Assembly (NCBI RefSeq): GCF_000759675.1
Contig: NZ_BAWM01000005.1
Location: forward strand, 1 to 51,921
Source of the DNA: Neobacillus niacini
GTDB lineage: Bacteria; Bacillota; Bacilli; Bacillales; Cytobacillaceae
DNA length: 51,921 bases
Reading direction: 5' to 3'
A program made the translations under genes and the position numbers. Shown in pieces: positions 39,066-49,571 of this stretch (positions are counted from its first letter, which is position 1; each line of letters opens with the position of its first letter). The notes beneath the pieces are model-generated. The model was given only the letters and a program-made list of their open reading frames with translations, was not told the DNA's origin and searched no databases.

Positions 39066-39198
39066 ATTATTAAAAAATAAAAAAATTTGAAAAAAAAATG
39101 AAACATTTTTGTAATGTCCGCCGTCTATATTAACAAATGCATTCATATCATTAAGTAAATAGCTTAATGTATTCGATGTAAGTATAAAGAATATTAAT

Positions 39199-39236
39199 GA
39201 AAAAGCAAAATGCAGAGGCTGGATAAACCTCTGCAC
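39199..39236 (-). terminator. yabE terminator
   Basis: Perfect 8-bp stem TGCAGAGG/CCTCTGCA (39228-39235 with 39211-39218) followed by TTTTGCTTTTTC on the minus strand. Confidence 0.88.
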
Positions 39237-39244
39237 CGTTAAGC

Positions 39245-40423
39245 TTATTGTAATATCTTAATTTTAACTTTTCTGACTCCCCAGCGGAAAGCTTCCGCCT
39301 TTGTTGGGAAAAAGACATCAATTTTGTGTCCCTTAATGGCTCCACCAGTATCAGCCGCTACAGCATAGCCATAGCCTTCCACATAAACCTTCGTTCCGAG
39401 CGGAATAACTCGTGGGTCAACGGCAATTACTTTTGCACCTGGGTTAGCACGCAGATCAAATCCCGTTGCTGTTCTACCTGAACAGCCGTTACAATATGCA
39501 GTATAGGCAGTAGTATTAACATAAAACTCAGTTCCAGTTTCTGCTCCACGGGAAACTTGAAATTCTAATTCCTTCGTTCCGACAGCCACAACTTTATCGA
39601 GTTTCTCTCTTAGTTTCTGCTCACCGATTAATTTTCTAGAAACTTCGTTACCATTTTCCAAGATGACTTCATATTCTCTTGAAACAAGTCCATTTTTACC
39701 TTCATTAACAGTTATTTGTTTTCCTTTTTCTAAGCTCTCATCCTTCTTGGTGATAACGGCAAATTGAATTGGTTCTTCCACTACATCGGTGACTTTTTCT
39801 ACGCGTATGACGTTAATAACGCCATCCTTTTGCAATGTCTCTGATAATGACGGTTCAACTCGGTCATATTCATTAAGTTTAATACCCTGTTGTGTTAAAA
39901 AGTCAGCGACCGTAGCCGAAGTGGACCATACCTGTTGCTCATTCCCGCCGTCAACTAGTGTAAGATGAAGAGCTACTTTAATGCGAATATCCATCTTGCT
40001 TTTGATCGTTTCATGCGGTTTTGGTGAAATTTCATCCTGTTCGTTCAATACAATTTGTTGCTCTTTTAGTAGCTCAGCGACTGTACCTGCTGTTGTCCAT
40101 ATCGTTTTTTTCTCGTTGTCTTGGACAATATGAACCTGCTTTGCTTGCTTCCAGACAATTTTTTGATTGTCTTTCACCTTCGCATCAGCTGAAGGTGACA
40201 AGTAGTCTTTTGAGTTGAGTGGTATTTCCAGTTGAGCGAATAAATCCCTAACCGTATCGGCATGCGTTTTTATTACTTTTTGCTGTCCGTTAAGAGTCAA
40301 TGCAACGTTATACTTAGATCCTTCATAGTATGAAAAACCAAGAAGTGCTGCTAAAACTACAAAACTAGCAAAAGTGATCGCCAACCTTTTCTTACTCAAA
40401 GACTTGGAAAACAGGTTTTTCAT
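39245..40423 (-). CDS. yabE: Cell-wall-associated YabE (DUF348-G5-3D protein)
   Basis: 392-aa secreted or membrane-anchored protein related to resuscitation-promoting factors. N-terminal membrane segment (about 13-33) after basic residues; three ubiquitin-like DUF348 repeats (about 35-215); G5 domain (about 215-295); C-terminal 3D lytic-transglycosylase-like domain with TTAYTAYCNGCSGRTATGF, VDPRVIPLGTKVYVEGYG and ADTGGAIKGHKIDVFF. Likely acts on peptidoglycan. The ATG is 22 bases from the only AAGGAGG; an in-frame ATC is at ideal spacing, so the start may be five codons upstream. Confidence 0.92.
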   Translation of the reverse strand: MKNLFSKSLSKKRLAITFASFVVLAALLGFSYYEGSKYNVALTLNGQQKVIKTHADTVRDLFAQLEIPLNSKDYLSPSADAKVKDNQKIVWKQAKQVHIVQDNEKKTIWTTAGTVAELLKEQQIVLNEQDEISPKPHETIKSKMDIRIKVALHLTLVDGGNEQQVWSTSATVADFLTQQGIKLNEYDRVEPSLSETLQKDGVINVIRVEKVTDVVEEPIQFAVITKKDESLEKGKQITVNEGKNGLVSREYEVILENGNEVSRKLIGEQKLREKLDKVVAVGTKELEFQVSRGAETGTEFYVNTTAYTAYCNGCSGRTATGFDLRANPGAKVIAVDPRVIPLGTKVYVEGYGYAVAADTGGAIKGHKIDVFFPTKAEAFRWGVRKVKIKILQ

Positions 40424-40464
40424 GTTTTTGAATACGATGAAAAACGCCTCCTTCTCTCGGAGAG

Positions 40465-40494
40465 ATTATTGAGAAACATGCTGTCGGCTGTCAA
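40465..40494 (-). promoter_or_regulatory. yabE promoter candidate
   Basis: Minus-strand TTGACA (40489-40494), 18-bp spacer, AATAAT (40465-40470). The rest of the 40424-40660 gap holds only an AT-rich leader and the hairpin listed after tatD. Confidence 0.55.
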
Positions 40495-40626
40495 CCCTTG
40501 CATTTGTTGTGAACGTATTTCCTATTATGCATATAGTTGGGAAATTTGCAAAGGAAAACTTCTCGACACGGTTATCCTATGAGGAAAAGGAGACGTGTAG
40601 AACTTTAAGTTATATTAATAAATTCG

Positions 40627-40658
40627 GACAAGCTTCTAGTAACTTCGACAAGCTTGTC
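40627..40658. repeat. Inverted repeat after tatD
   Basis: GACAAGCTT (40627-40635) pairs with AAGCTTGTC (40650-40658); the second arm is part of a perfect 12-bp palindrome GACAAGCTTGTC (40647-40658). No T-run follows, so terminator function is doubtful. Confidence 0.65.
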
Positions 40659-40660
40659 TA

Positions 40661-41428
40661 TCAGTTTATGTCGAATATTTTTTTCGCATTAGCAGTCGTG
40701 ACGTTTGCAACTTCATCAAAGGATAGGCCTTTAATTTCGGCAATTTGCTCTGCAACAAGCTTTACATATCCCGGTTCATTACGTTTTCCACGATAAGGAT
40801 GTGGAGCTAAATAAGGACAGTCTGTTTCAATCAGCAGCTTTTCTAAAGGGACCACCTCAGCCACTTCTTTAGGTTTTTTTGCATTTTTAAAAGTAACAGG
40901 ACCGCCAAGTGATATGTAAAAATTCATTTTTAGACATTCTACGGCAACCTCAGGACTTCCGCTAAAGCAATGCATGATTCCTCCAACTTCAGCTGCTCCC
41001 TCCTCCTGTAAAATTTCTACGATATCAGCTGTTGCTTCCCGATTATGAATGACAATTGGAAGCTTTACCTTTTTAGCTAACTGAATTTGCTTACGAAATA
41101 CCTCTTTTTGAATATCTTTTGGGGATTTGTCCCAATGATAATCTAATCCCATTTCTCCTATTGCCACCACTTTTGGATGGGAGGCTAACTCTTCTATCCA
41201 AAGCAGATCTTCATCTGTCATATCAATTGCGTCCACTGGATGCCAGCCAACACATGCATAGATAAAATCGTAGCTTTCAGCAAGCTCTATTGCTCTTTTA
41301 ATGGTGGGTCTGTCAAAGCCAACACAAACCATACTTGATACTCCCGCCTCTTGAGCCCTTGAAATGACTTCTTCTAAATCTTCCTCAAATTGTTCCGCAT
41401 TTAAATGGACATGTGTATCAAATAACAT
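40661..41428 (-). CDS. tatD: TatD-family metal-dependent DNase (YabD)
   Basis: TIM-barrel hydrolase with the TatD metal ligands: DTHVHL at the N-terminus, GEMGLDYHW (about 90), VIHNREA (about 127), MHCFSGS (about 151) and IETDCPYLAPHPYRGKRNEP (about 200-219). 255 aa, as in B. subtilis. The frame is open ten codons upstream; AAAGGAG lies seven bases before the chosen ATG. Its gap to metS holds parS and repeat F. Confidence 0.94.
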   Translation of the reverse strand: MLFDTHVHLNAEQFEEDLEEVISRAQEAGVSSMVCVGFDRPTIKRAIELAESYDFIYACVGWHPVDAIDMTDEDLLWIEELASHPKVVAIGEMGLDYHWDKSPKDIQKEVFRKQIQLAKKVKLPIVIHNREATADIVEILQEEGAAEVGGIMHCFSGSPEVAVECLKMNFYISLGGPVTFKNAKKPKEVAEVVPLEKLLIETDCPYLAPHPYRGKRNEPGYVKLVAEQIAEIKGLSFDEVANVTTANAKKIFDIN

Positions 41429-41505
41429 GATCAAATCTCCTTTGTTGATTTTCATCACTATTTCTTGTCGAATGTATAAAGAAAAAATGGAAATGCCACG
41501 AATTT

Positions 41506-41521
41506 TGTTTCACGTGGAACA
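41506..41521. promoter_or_regulatory. parS: parS site (Spo0J/ParB binding)
   Basis: The 16-mer TGTTTCACGTGGAACA is a full match, on the minus strand, to the Bacillus parS consensus TGTTNCACGTGAAACA. ParB loads here to organise the origin region. An origin-proximal position near metS fits. Confidence 0.92.
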
Positions 41522-41525
41522 TTTC

Positions 41526-41697
41526 AAAGCGGAAGCGCCTTGACCAGGGAAAAAAGCAGTTCATTTTTTCCTCGAGTCCCAAGGAGCCGCAACTAGACAA
41601 GCTTATGACCCCGAGCCCCTAGGCGCTCCTCAGAAAAGCTAACGCCTTTCTTTCGTGCGAGGTTCCGCTTCCGTAGCTTACTCTTATGCAGCTAGAC
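41526..41697 (+). repeat. Composite palindromic repeat, copy F
   Basis: Starts AAAGCGGAAGCGCCTTGACC, contains AACTAGACAAGCTTATGACCCC (long-hairpin-like) and then the CTCCTC-hairpin-TTCGTGCGA module (41626-41660), ending GCTTCCGTAGCTTACTC and CAGCTAGAC. Lies five bases from parS. Confidence 0.8.
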
Positions 41698-41710
41698 ATT
41701 TCTCAAATTA

Positions 41711-41731
41711 AAAGAGCCTATAAAGGCTCTT
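41711..41731 (-). terminator. metS terminator
   Basis: Perfect 7-bp stem AGAGCCT/AGGCTCT (41724-41730 with 41713-41719) then TTTAATT on the minus strand. Confidence 0.85.
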
Positions 41732-41743
41732 CTAAATGGTTAT

Positions 41744-43744
<2,001 letters not shown>

Positions 43745-43788
43745 CTATTAAAACATTATTACCTTTTTTCATCCTTCTATATCATCAA

Positions 43789-43817
43789 AATATACCCAAA
43801 AATCAATAATTGTGCAA
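43789..43817 (-). promoter_or_regulatory. metS promoter (sigma-A)
   Basis: Minus-strand TTGCAC (43812-43817), 17-bp spacer, TATATT (43789-43794). No T-box or SAM riboswitch elements are visible between it and metS. Confidence 0.75.
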
Positions 43818-43885
43818 TAAACCCCATTTATAAACACTAGATTTATTTTATTTTTTCTCATCACCCCCCAAAAAGCTTATATCCC

Positions 43886-43936
43886 TGTCGAAAATTATAC
43901 TAATGAAATAGTTGATTATTGTAGTTTTTTGTCGAA
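43886..43936. promoter_or_regulatory. Two perfect Spo0A boxes, metS side of the abrB gap
   Basis: TGTCGAA occurs at 43886-43892 and 43930-43936, 44 bp apart and both on the plus strand, in the 480-bp gap between divergent metS and abrB. They lie 70-120 bp upstream of the metS -35 and about 150-200 bp upstream of the abrB -35. Confidence 0.6.
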
Positions 43937-44081
43937 TTTTATAAATAGATTAAAAATGTATTTTTTATCATAACAATAGTGTTAAATTTCTATTTCACCT
44001 GAACGATCATTCATAATTCATTGATATATCAACAATCCGACAAAATGATAATATTTACCATTATTTTTTACTATAAATTAA

Positions 44082-44110
44082 TTGACGGAAATTGGAATGG
44101 CTGGTATTAT
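44082..44110 (+). promoter_or_regulatory. abrB promoter (sigma-A)
   Basis: TTGACG (44082-44087), 17-bp spacer, TATTAT (44105-44110) preceded by TGG (extended -10). Confidence 0.85.
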
Positions 44111-44126
44111 AAGTTTATAAAAATAA

Positions 44127-44143
44127 TGTCGAAAAATGACGAA
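44127..44143 (+). promoter_or_regulatory. Tandem Spo0A boxes in the abrB leader
   Basis: TGTCGAA (44127-44133) and TGACGAA (44137-44143), ten bases apart and just downstream of the start site. The same pair occurs in B. subtilis abrB, where Spo0A-P represses transcription. Confidence 0.9.
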
Positions 44144-44191
44144 TAGATAGAAATATAAATTAATAGGTTTAATATGAGAGGAGCTATTAAA

Positions 44192-44476
44192 ATGAAATCT
44201 ACAGGTATTGTCCGTAAAGTTGATGAATTAGGTCGTGTGGTAATTCCAATCGAATTAAGAAGAACACTTGGTATTGCTGAAAAAGATGCACTTGAAATTT
44301 ATGTTGATGATGAGCGTATTATCTTAAAGAAATACAAACCTAATATGACTTGCCAAGTAACTGGTGAAGTTTCTGATGATAACTTAGCACTTGCTGGCGG
44401 AAAGTTAATCCTTAGCCGTGAAGGTGCAGAACAATTAGTAAATGAAATCAAAAGCCAATTTGAATTAGTAAAATAA
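44192..44476 (+). CDS. abrB: Transition-state regulator AbrB
   Basis: 94-aa DNA-binding protein that represses post-exponential genes. N-terminal swapped-hairpin domain (TGIVRKVDELGRVVIPIELR, then EIYVDDERIILKKY) and a C-terminal dimerisation region. Only plus-strand gene here. GAGGAG lies eight bases before the ATG; six extra codons upstream lack a ribosome site. Repressed by Spo0A-P through the leader boxes; a substrate of YabT in B. subtilis. Confidence 0.97.
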   Translation: MKSTGIVRKVDELGRVVIPIELRRTLGIAEKDALEIYVDDERIILKKYKPNMTCQVTGEVSDDNLALAGGKLILSREGAEQLVNEIKSQFELVK

Positions 44477-44484
44477 TATAAATG

Positions 44485-44516
44485 AAGCTTCTCCTAAACC
44501 AGGAGAAGCTTTTTTA
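44485..44516 (+). terminator. abrB terminator
   Basis: Perfect 11-bp stem AAGCTTCTCCT/AGGAGAAGCTT (44485-44495 with 44501-44511) then six T. It also faces the end of rsmI, but the minus-strand tail is poorer in T. Confidence 0.93.
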
Positions 44517-44520
44517 TGAT

Positions 44521-45420
44521 TTATTGATCGATATGGTAGGCTTGATACACCTCACGTTTGTTTATTCCTCGATCTTTAGCTGTTTGTTTAATTGCCTCTT
44601 TTGAAGGGATATCTTTTACACTTATGTAGTGATTAACATGTTCTTCAATCGATAAGGTCTCCCACCAGGATATTTCTTCTTCCTTTAATTTACTTTCATC
44701 GGCACCTTCAATAATCAAACAAAATTCACCGCGAATTTCATCCTGATTAGCCCACTCCACTATTTCCTCTAAACTACCTCTAATAAATTCCTCAAACTTT
44801 TTCGTTAATTCTCGACAAATAGCTACTTTGCGATTCCCCAAAATTTCATACATACTGGTTAAGGTTTCTTTAAGACGATGGGGCGATTCGTAAAAAACAA
44901 GCGTTCCTGTTTGTTTCTTTAGACCCTCCAACTCAGACTTTTTTTCTTTTTTACTTCGGTTTAAGAAACCATAAAAATAGAAGGGCTGACAAATAAGCCC
45001 TGAAGCTGTTAAAGCAGGGAGAGCTGCATTTGCACCGGGTAACGGAACCACTGTTACCTTCTCATTTATTGCAGCATAAACCAGCTCATATCCTGGATCT
45101 GATATGGCTGGCATGCCCGCGTCACTCACCAAAGCAATTTTTAAGCCTTCCTTTATCTTATGAATGAGCTTCTCTCCGCTCGATTCTTTATTATGCTCAT
45201 GATAGCTGACAACAGGCGTTTGAATTTCAAAGTAATTGCATAACTTTTTTGTATTTCGTGTATCCTCTGCAGCGATCAAATCTGCTTCCTTTAAAATCCT
45301 TATAGCACGAAAACTCATGTCCTCAAGATTGCCAATTGGCGTTGGAACAAGATAAAGTATTCCTTTTTGCGCCTCATTTTCAAAACTCTTTTGCTGCCAC
45401 ACTGTAACCACCCGTTTCAT
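44521..45420 (-). CDS. rsmI: 16S rRNA 2'-O-methyltransferase RsmI (YabC)
   Basis: SAM-dependent methylation of C1402 in 16S rRNA. Tetrapyrrole-methylase fold with YLVPTPIGNLEDMSFRAI near the N-terminus, AEDTRNTKKL, VSDAGMPAISDPG and VVPLPGANA. The ATG directly follows the yabB stop (TAAATG), suggesting coupling; an internal GTG six codons later (45400-45402) matches the B. subtilis start better and cannot be excluded. The GIY-YIG gene yazA that separates yabB and rsmI in B. subtilis is absent. Confidence 0.93.
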   Translation of the reverse strand: MKRVVTVWQQKSFENEAQKGILYLVPTPIGNLEDMSFRAIRILKEADLIAAEDTRNTKKLCNYFEIQTPVVSYHEHNKESSGEKLIHKIKEGLKIALVSDAGMPAISDPGYELVYAAINEKVTVVPLPGANAALPALTASGLICQPFYFYGFLNRSKKEKKSELEGLKKQTGTLVFYESPHRLKETLTSMYEILGNRKVAICRELTKKFEEFIRGSLEEIVEWANQDEIRGEFCLIIEGADESKLKEEEISWWETLSIEEHVNHYISVKDIPSKEAIKQTAKDRGINKREVYQAYHIDQ

Positions 45421-46161
45421 TTATTCGCCGTATAGTATTTTTTTGATATCCGCTGTGTATTCTCCCTCTTCATTATAAACAAATAAGGGAGGAAGTATTT
45501 TTAAATCCGGACTGCCGTCTTTAATCGCTTCAATTAATAATGTATTTGCCTCTTTTCCTTGCTTTGGGTAGACAAACTGAATGCGCTTAGGTTCAAGGCG
45601 GTACTGACGCATGATAGTTATGATATCCATTAACCTTCCCGGACGATGGACAAATGCAACCTTCCCACCCTGCCTTACTAATTGGCTTGAAGCCTTTACA
45701 GAGTCCTCAAGTGTACATAGTATCTCGTGACGGGCAATGGCCAGATGTTCATTCGGATTTATTTCTTCTGTTGAAGGAGTTGTAAAATAGGGAGGATTGC
45801 AGGTAACTACATCATATTTCCCATATCCTAATTGCTTAGGCATTTCTTTTATATCTCCATGGATCATCTGAAGGCGTTCCTGAAGGCTGTTATATTCAAT
45901 ACTTCTTACTGCCATATCATAAAGACGTTCTTGTATCTCTACACCTATAATATTGCCATTAGTCCTGGCGCTTAAAAATAATGGAATAACCCCATTCCCA
46001 CTACATAAATCGATGATATTCCCTTTTTGTATCGGGACATATACAAACCGAGCAAGTAAAACTGCATCTAGCGAAAAAGCAAAAACCGACGGGCTTTGGA
46101 TAATCCTTAGATTTTCAGCAAGCAAATAATCAAGTCGTTCATCATCCTTTAAAATAACCAC
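45421..46161 (-). CDS. yabB: tRNA1(Val) adenine N6-methyltransferase-like protein (YabB)
   Basis: 246-aa SAM methyltransferase of the TrmN6 family; motif [13 protein letters not shown] (about 45-56) and the N6-adenine signature NPPYF (about 120). The frame is open 59 codons upstream with no family similarity and runs through the yabA terminator; GAGGTGG stands six bases before the GTG at 46159-46161, giving the B. subtilis length. The substrate is inferred from the family. Confidence 0.92.
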   Translation of the reverse strand: MVILKDDERLDYLLAENLRIIQSPSVFAFSLDAVLLARFVYVPIQKGNIIDLCSGNGVIPLFLSARTNGNIIGVEIQERLYDMAVRSIEYNSLQERLQMIHGDIKEMPKQLGYGKYDVVTCNPPYFTTPSTEEINPNEHLAIARHEILCTLEDSVKASSQLVRQGGKVAFVHRPGRLMDIITIMRQYRLEPKRIQFVYPKQGKEANTLLIEAIKDGSPDLKILPPLFVYNEEGEYTADIKKILYGE

Positions 46162-46183
46162 AACCATCCACCTCAAATAATAT

Positions 46184-46216
46184 ATAAAAAAATGGAGGCT
46201 GACCTGAGTCAACCTC
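46184..46216 (-). terminator. Terminator between yabA and yabB
   Basis: GAGG-TTGAC/GTCAG-CCTC stem (46208-46216 with 46195-46203) with one mismatch, then CATTTTTTT on the minus strand. No promoter is seen between it and yabB, so readthrough is probably needed. Confidence 0.8.
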
Positions 46217-46222
46217 TTCATG

Positions 46223-46594
46223 TTATTTCTTATTAAGAAAGGAGAGACAAAATAAGCAATCGCCTTCCTTACGTAAGCTTCCAAAATGAAGATTACAAAT
46301 GTGAAATCCTTCTTGGTATAGACGAGCGAGATTATCATAGCCTTCTCCGATATCTAAAGATCGATCTCCAGTAGATACGCGAGAAGTTGTCCCTTTTTTA
46401 ACCTTCTCATCTTTCTTTTCTTTTTCCGTGGTTACATCTAAACGGCGTCTTAGATGTTCGTTTTCAAGCTTTAAATAATGATTCTCTTCTAGTATTTCGG
46501 CTAAATGCTGCTTTAATTCCCCGAGCTGTTGGTAAAGATGGCCAATTTGCGTTTCCATATTACTTACTGATTCAAATATCTCTTTTTTATCCAC
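46223..46594 (-). CDS. yabA: Replication initiation control protein YabA
   Basis: 123-aa negative regulator of DnaA, bridging it to DnaN. N-terminal leucine-zipper coiled coil (about 5-60, [20 protein letters not shown] onward), a charged linker, and a C-terminal zinc domain with [20 protein letters not shown] holding His and Cys ligands. 12 bases after ricT. Its place among holB and tmk is the usual Bacillus replication cluster. Confidence 0.95.
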   Translation of the reverse strand: MDKKEIFESVSNMETQIGHLYQQLGELKQHLAEILEENHYLKLENEHLRRRLDVTTEKEKKDEKVKKGTTSRVSTGDRSLDIGEGYDNLARLYQEGFHICNLHFGSLRKEGDCLFCLSFLNKK

Positions 46595-46606
46595 GTCTCA
46601 CACCTC

Positions 46607-47434
46607 TTAATCTGTGGATTGTATAGAAAAGGCACCTTCTTTATTGATTTCATCCAATGTATACTCCAGAACTCGATCCTGTTCTTTTAGTTCCACCTGA
46701 AGTACCCGCTCTAATATATTTAATCCTACCACTTTTCCTCGACCTTGAGGAGTTTCAATCACTTCTCCTAAATCAGGCAGTTGTTCTTTTGCAGCTTCAT
46801 ATTCATCATTTTCATATTTTAAACAACACATTAGTCTACCGCATAAACCGGATATCTTAGTAGGATTCAATGAGAGATTTTGGTCCTTAGCCATCTTAAT
46901 GGACACAGGATCAAAATCACCTAGAAATGTGGAACAGCAAAGCATTCTTCCACATGGACCAATTCCTCCAAGCATTTTTGCTTCATCCCTGACACCGATT
47001 TGGCGTAATTCAATTCTTGTCCGAAAAATGGATGCTAAATCTTTTACTAACTCACGAAAATCTACTCTTCCGTCAGCAGTAAAATAAAAGATCACTTTAT
47101 TTCGGTCAAATGTATATTCAACATCCACTAGTTTCATATCTAATTGATGTCCATTTACTTTTTCATTACAAACATCATATGCTTCCTGGGCAGCTTGTTT
47201 ATTTTCTTCAACGATCATTCGATCCTTGTGATCCGCAATTCTCACTACCCTTTTTAAAGGTAAAACAACATCGTGCTCTTCAACCTGTTTTCGTGGGACA
47301 ACGGCCTTCCCGTATTCTACTCCACGTACTGTTTCGACAATCACAAAGTCATCCTTTTGAATTGAGAGGTCTCCTGGATCAAAATAATAGATTTTACCCG
47401 CTTTTTTAAAGCGTACTCCTACAACATCATACAA
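46607..47434 (-). CDS. ricT: RicT (YaaT), PSP1-domain protein
   Basis: 275-aa component of the RicAFT complex, which carries Fe-S clusters and assists RNase Y-dependent mRNA processing, competence and sporulation. PSP1 domain in about 60-145; the cysteine-rich part GPCGRMLCCSTF (about 155-166) and GLCGRLMCCLKYEND (about 198-212) supplies cluster ligands. Overlaps the end of holB by eight bases. Confidence 0.95.
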   Translation of the reverse strand: MYDVVGVRFKKAGKIYYFDPGDLSIQKDDFVIVETVRGVEYGKAVVPRKQVEEHDVVLPLKRVVRIADHKDRMIVEENKQAAQEAYDVCNEKVNGHQLDMKLVDVEYTFDRNKVIFYFTADGRVDFRELVKDLASIFRTRIELRQIGVRDEAKMLGGIGPCGRMLCCSTFLGDFDPVSIKMAKDQNLSLNPTKISGLCGRLMCCLKYENDEYEAAKEQLPDLGEVIETPQGRGKVVGLNILERVLQVELKEQDRVLEYTLDEINKEGAFSIQSTD

Positions 47435-48440
47435 ATGAAGATCCCTCCTGCAAATTTAACACAAGCTCTTCCATCATTAGCTGCGGATTCATATTAGCCG
47501 CAAGCTTCCTTTTTGCTTCGAGAATAGCCGACATTTGATCCGATAACCGCCGTCCGGATGTTTCAAGAGCATACTGTCTCAACCGGTCACTTTCAGCTTT
47601 AAAGACTATTTGCTCCTGTTTATCTAATTGTATATATAATAAATCCTTAAAAATAAGAAGTAAAAGATCTAAACCACGATTAATCTGTTCTTTCTCTTTA
47701 AAGTGTGAAAACCAATCCCCTTGAAGCGTTACCATTGCTTCTAAAGAATTTTTTTTCAACACCTCATACAATTTTAACACTATTTTTTGAGCTTGTGCAA
47801 ACCAATCATCGAGATTTAATTCATAAGCCTCATCAAGGCTATTCGTTAACTGCGCTAATAAGGGTGCCTTCATTGGATTTACGCCGTTTTCAGTCAATTG
47901 ATTAATCATTGCTAATGGAGATAATGGTTTAAATGATAATATTTGGCAACGCGAAAGAATAGTTGGTAACAGTTGCTGAGGCTGCTCTGTTAATAGAAAA
48001 GCTGTAGTTTGTGAGTTTGGTTCCTCTAGAAACTTTAGCAAACTATTTGCCGCACTCACACTCATTTTATCAGCGTCACTAATCATATAAACCTTTCTTG
48101 ACGATTCAACACCTTTTTTTGAGAACTCCTCCTGAAGGTCTTGAATTTGTTGTTTTTTTATCGATAACCCATCGGGCTCAACTTTATGGACATCTGGATG
48201 ATTACCACTATTAATACGACGGCAATTATGACAGGCTCCACATGGTTTAAAGCCCTCTATTAAAGATTCACAAAATAAAGCTTTTGTGATTAATAAAGCG
48301 ATTTCCTTTTTCCCAGTCCCTCTGATTCCCTCAAGTAAATAGGCATGGGCCACACGATTCTTCAACAAACTGTTCTTTAACATTTTTAGTACGGTAGGCT
48401 GCAGCTCTTCTAGTTGATCCCATGTTTTTACCAAGTTCAT
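47427..48440 (-). CDS. holB: DNA polymerase III subunit delta-prime
   Basis: Clamp-loader stator. RFC-type AAA+ domain with HAYLLEGIRGTGKKE (about 33-47), zinc module CGACHNC (about 68-74) and sensor 1-like SLLKFLEEP (about 135). 337 aa. An adjacent in-frame GTG could start one codon earlier. It overlaps ricT; darA lies 24 bases upstream. yaaR, which separates the two in B. subtilis, is missing. Confidence 0.95.
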   Translation of the reverse strand: MNLVKTWDQLEELQPTVLKMLKNSLLKNRVAHAYLLEGIRGTGKKEIALLITKALFCESLIEGFKPCGACHNCRRINSGNHPDVHKVEPDGLSIKKQQIQDLQEEFSKKGVESSRKVYMISDADKMSVSAANSLLKFLEEPNSQTTAFLLTEQPQQLLPTILSRCQILSFKPLSPLAMINQLTENGVNPMKAPLLAQLTNSLDEAYELNLDDWFAQAQKIVLKLYEVLKKNSLEAMVTLQGDWFSHFKEKEQINRGLDLLLLIFKDLLYIQLDKQEQIVFKAESDRLRQYALETSGRRLSDQMSAILEAKRKLAANMNPQLMMEELVLNLQEGSSFV

Positions 48441-48464
48441 CACTCTCTTACAATTATTATTGAT

Positions 48465-48932
<468 letters not shown>

Positions 48933-48935
<3 letters not shown>

Positions 48936-49550
48936 GAATAATTTAGCTTTTAGAACCTCCATCGTTTTTGAAAAAACGTCATTTACTTCACCAGAGGCGT
49001 CAATTCTTACAATCCTATCAGGAAACCTTTTCATTAGTAGGTGATACCCTTCTCTGACCTTATGATGGAATTCTAGGTTTTCTAAATCTAAGCGATTCAC
49101 TTCTCGCCCTTTATTTTTGTTAATTCGCTGCAAACCTAACTCAGGTTCAATATCAAAATAAATAGTGAGATCAGGCATCATTTGCTCAATAGCAAATTGA
49201 TTAATGGTAAATACCTCATCAATTCCTAAACCGCGGGCATGACCTTGATAAGCTAGTGAACTATCGACAAAGCGGTCACACAATACCACCTTACCATCCT
49301 CAATAGCTGGCATTACTTTCTCTACTAAATGCTGTCTTCTAGCTGCAGCATAGAGCAATGCCTCCGTCCTAGGGTCCATTGATGTATTTTCCTTATCCAA
49401 AATAACTCTTCTGATTTGTTCCGCAATATCTATACCGCCTGGTTCCCGGGTTAGTAGTGCTTCGTTTAGTTCCTTAGCTACCATACTAATGATTGTTGTC
49501 TTCCCTGCACCATCAGGGCCTTCAAATGTAATAAAAAAACCGCTCTTCAT
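48933..49550 (-). CDS. tmk: Thymidylate kinase
   Basis: Phosphorylates dTMP to dTDP. P-loop [11 protein letters not shown] (about 8-18), [12 protein letters not shown] (about 92-103) and the LID region [12 protein letters not shown]. 205 aa. GGAGG is ten bases before the ATG; a TTG one codon earlier is equally well placed. Follows the yaaO-type gene by 21 bases. Confidence 0.96.
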
Positions 49551-49571
49551 CAATAGTAAACCTCCAAAATC

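Noticed and set aside
46162..46338. 59-codon N-terminal extension of yabB
   Set aside because: Runs through the terminator hairpin and into yabA; homologues and the Shine-Dalgarno place the start at 46161.
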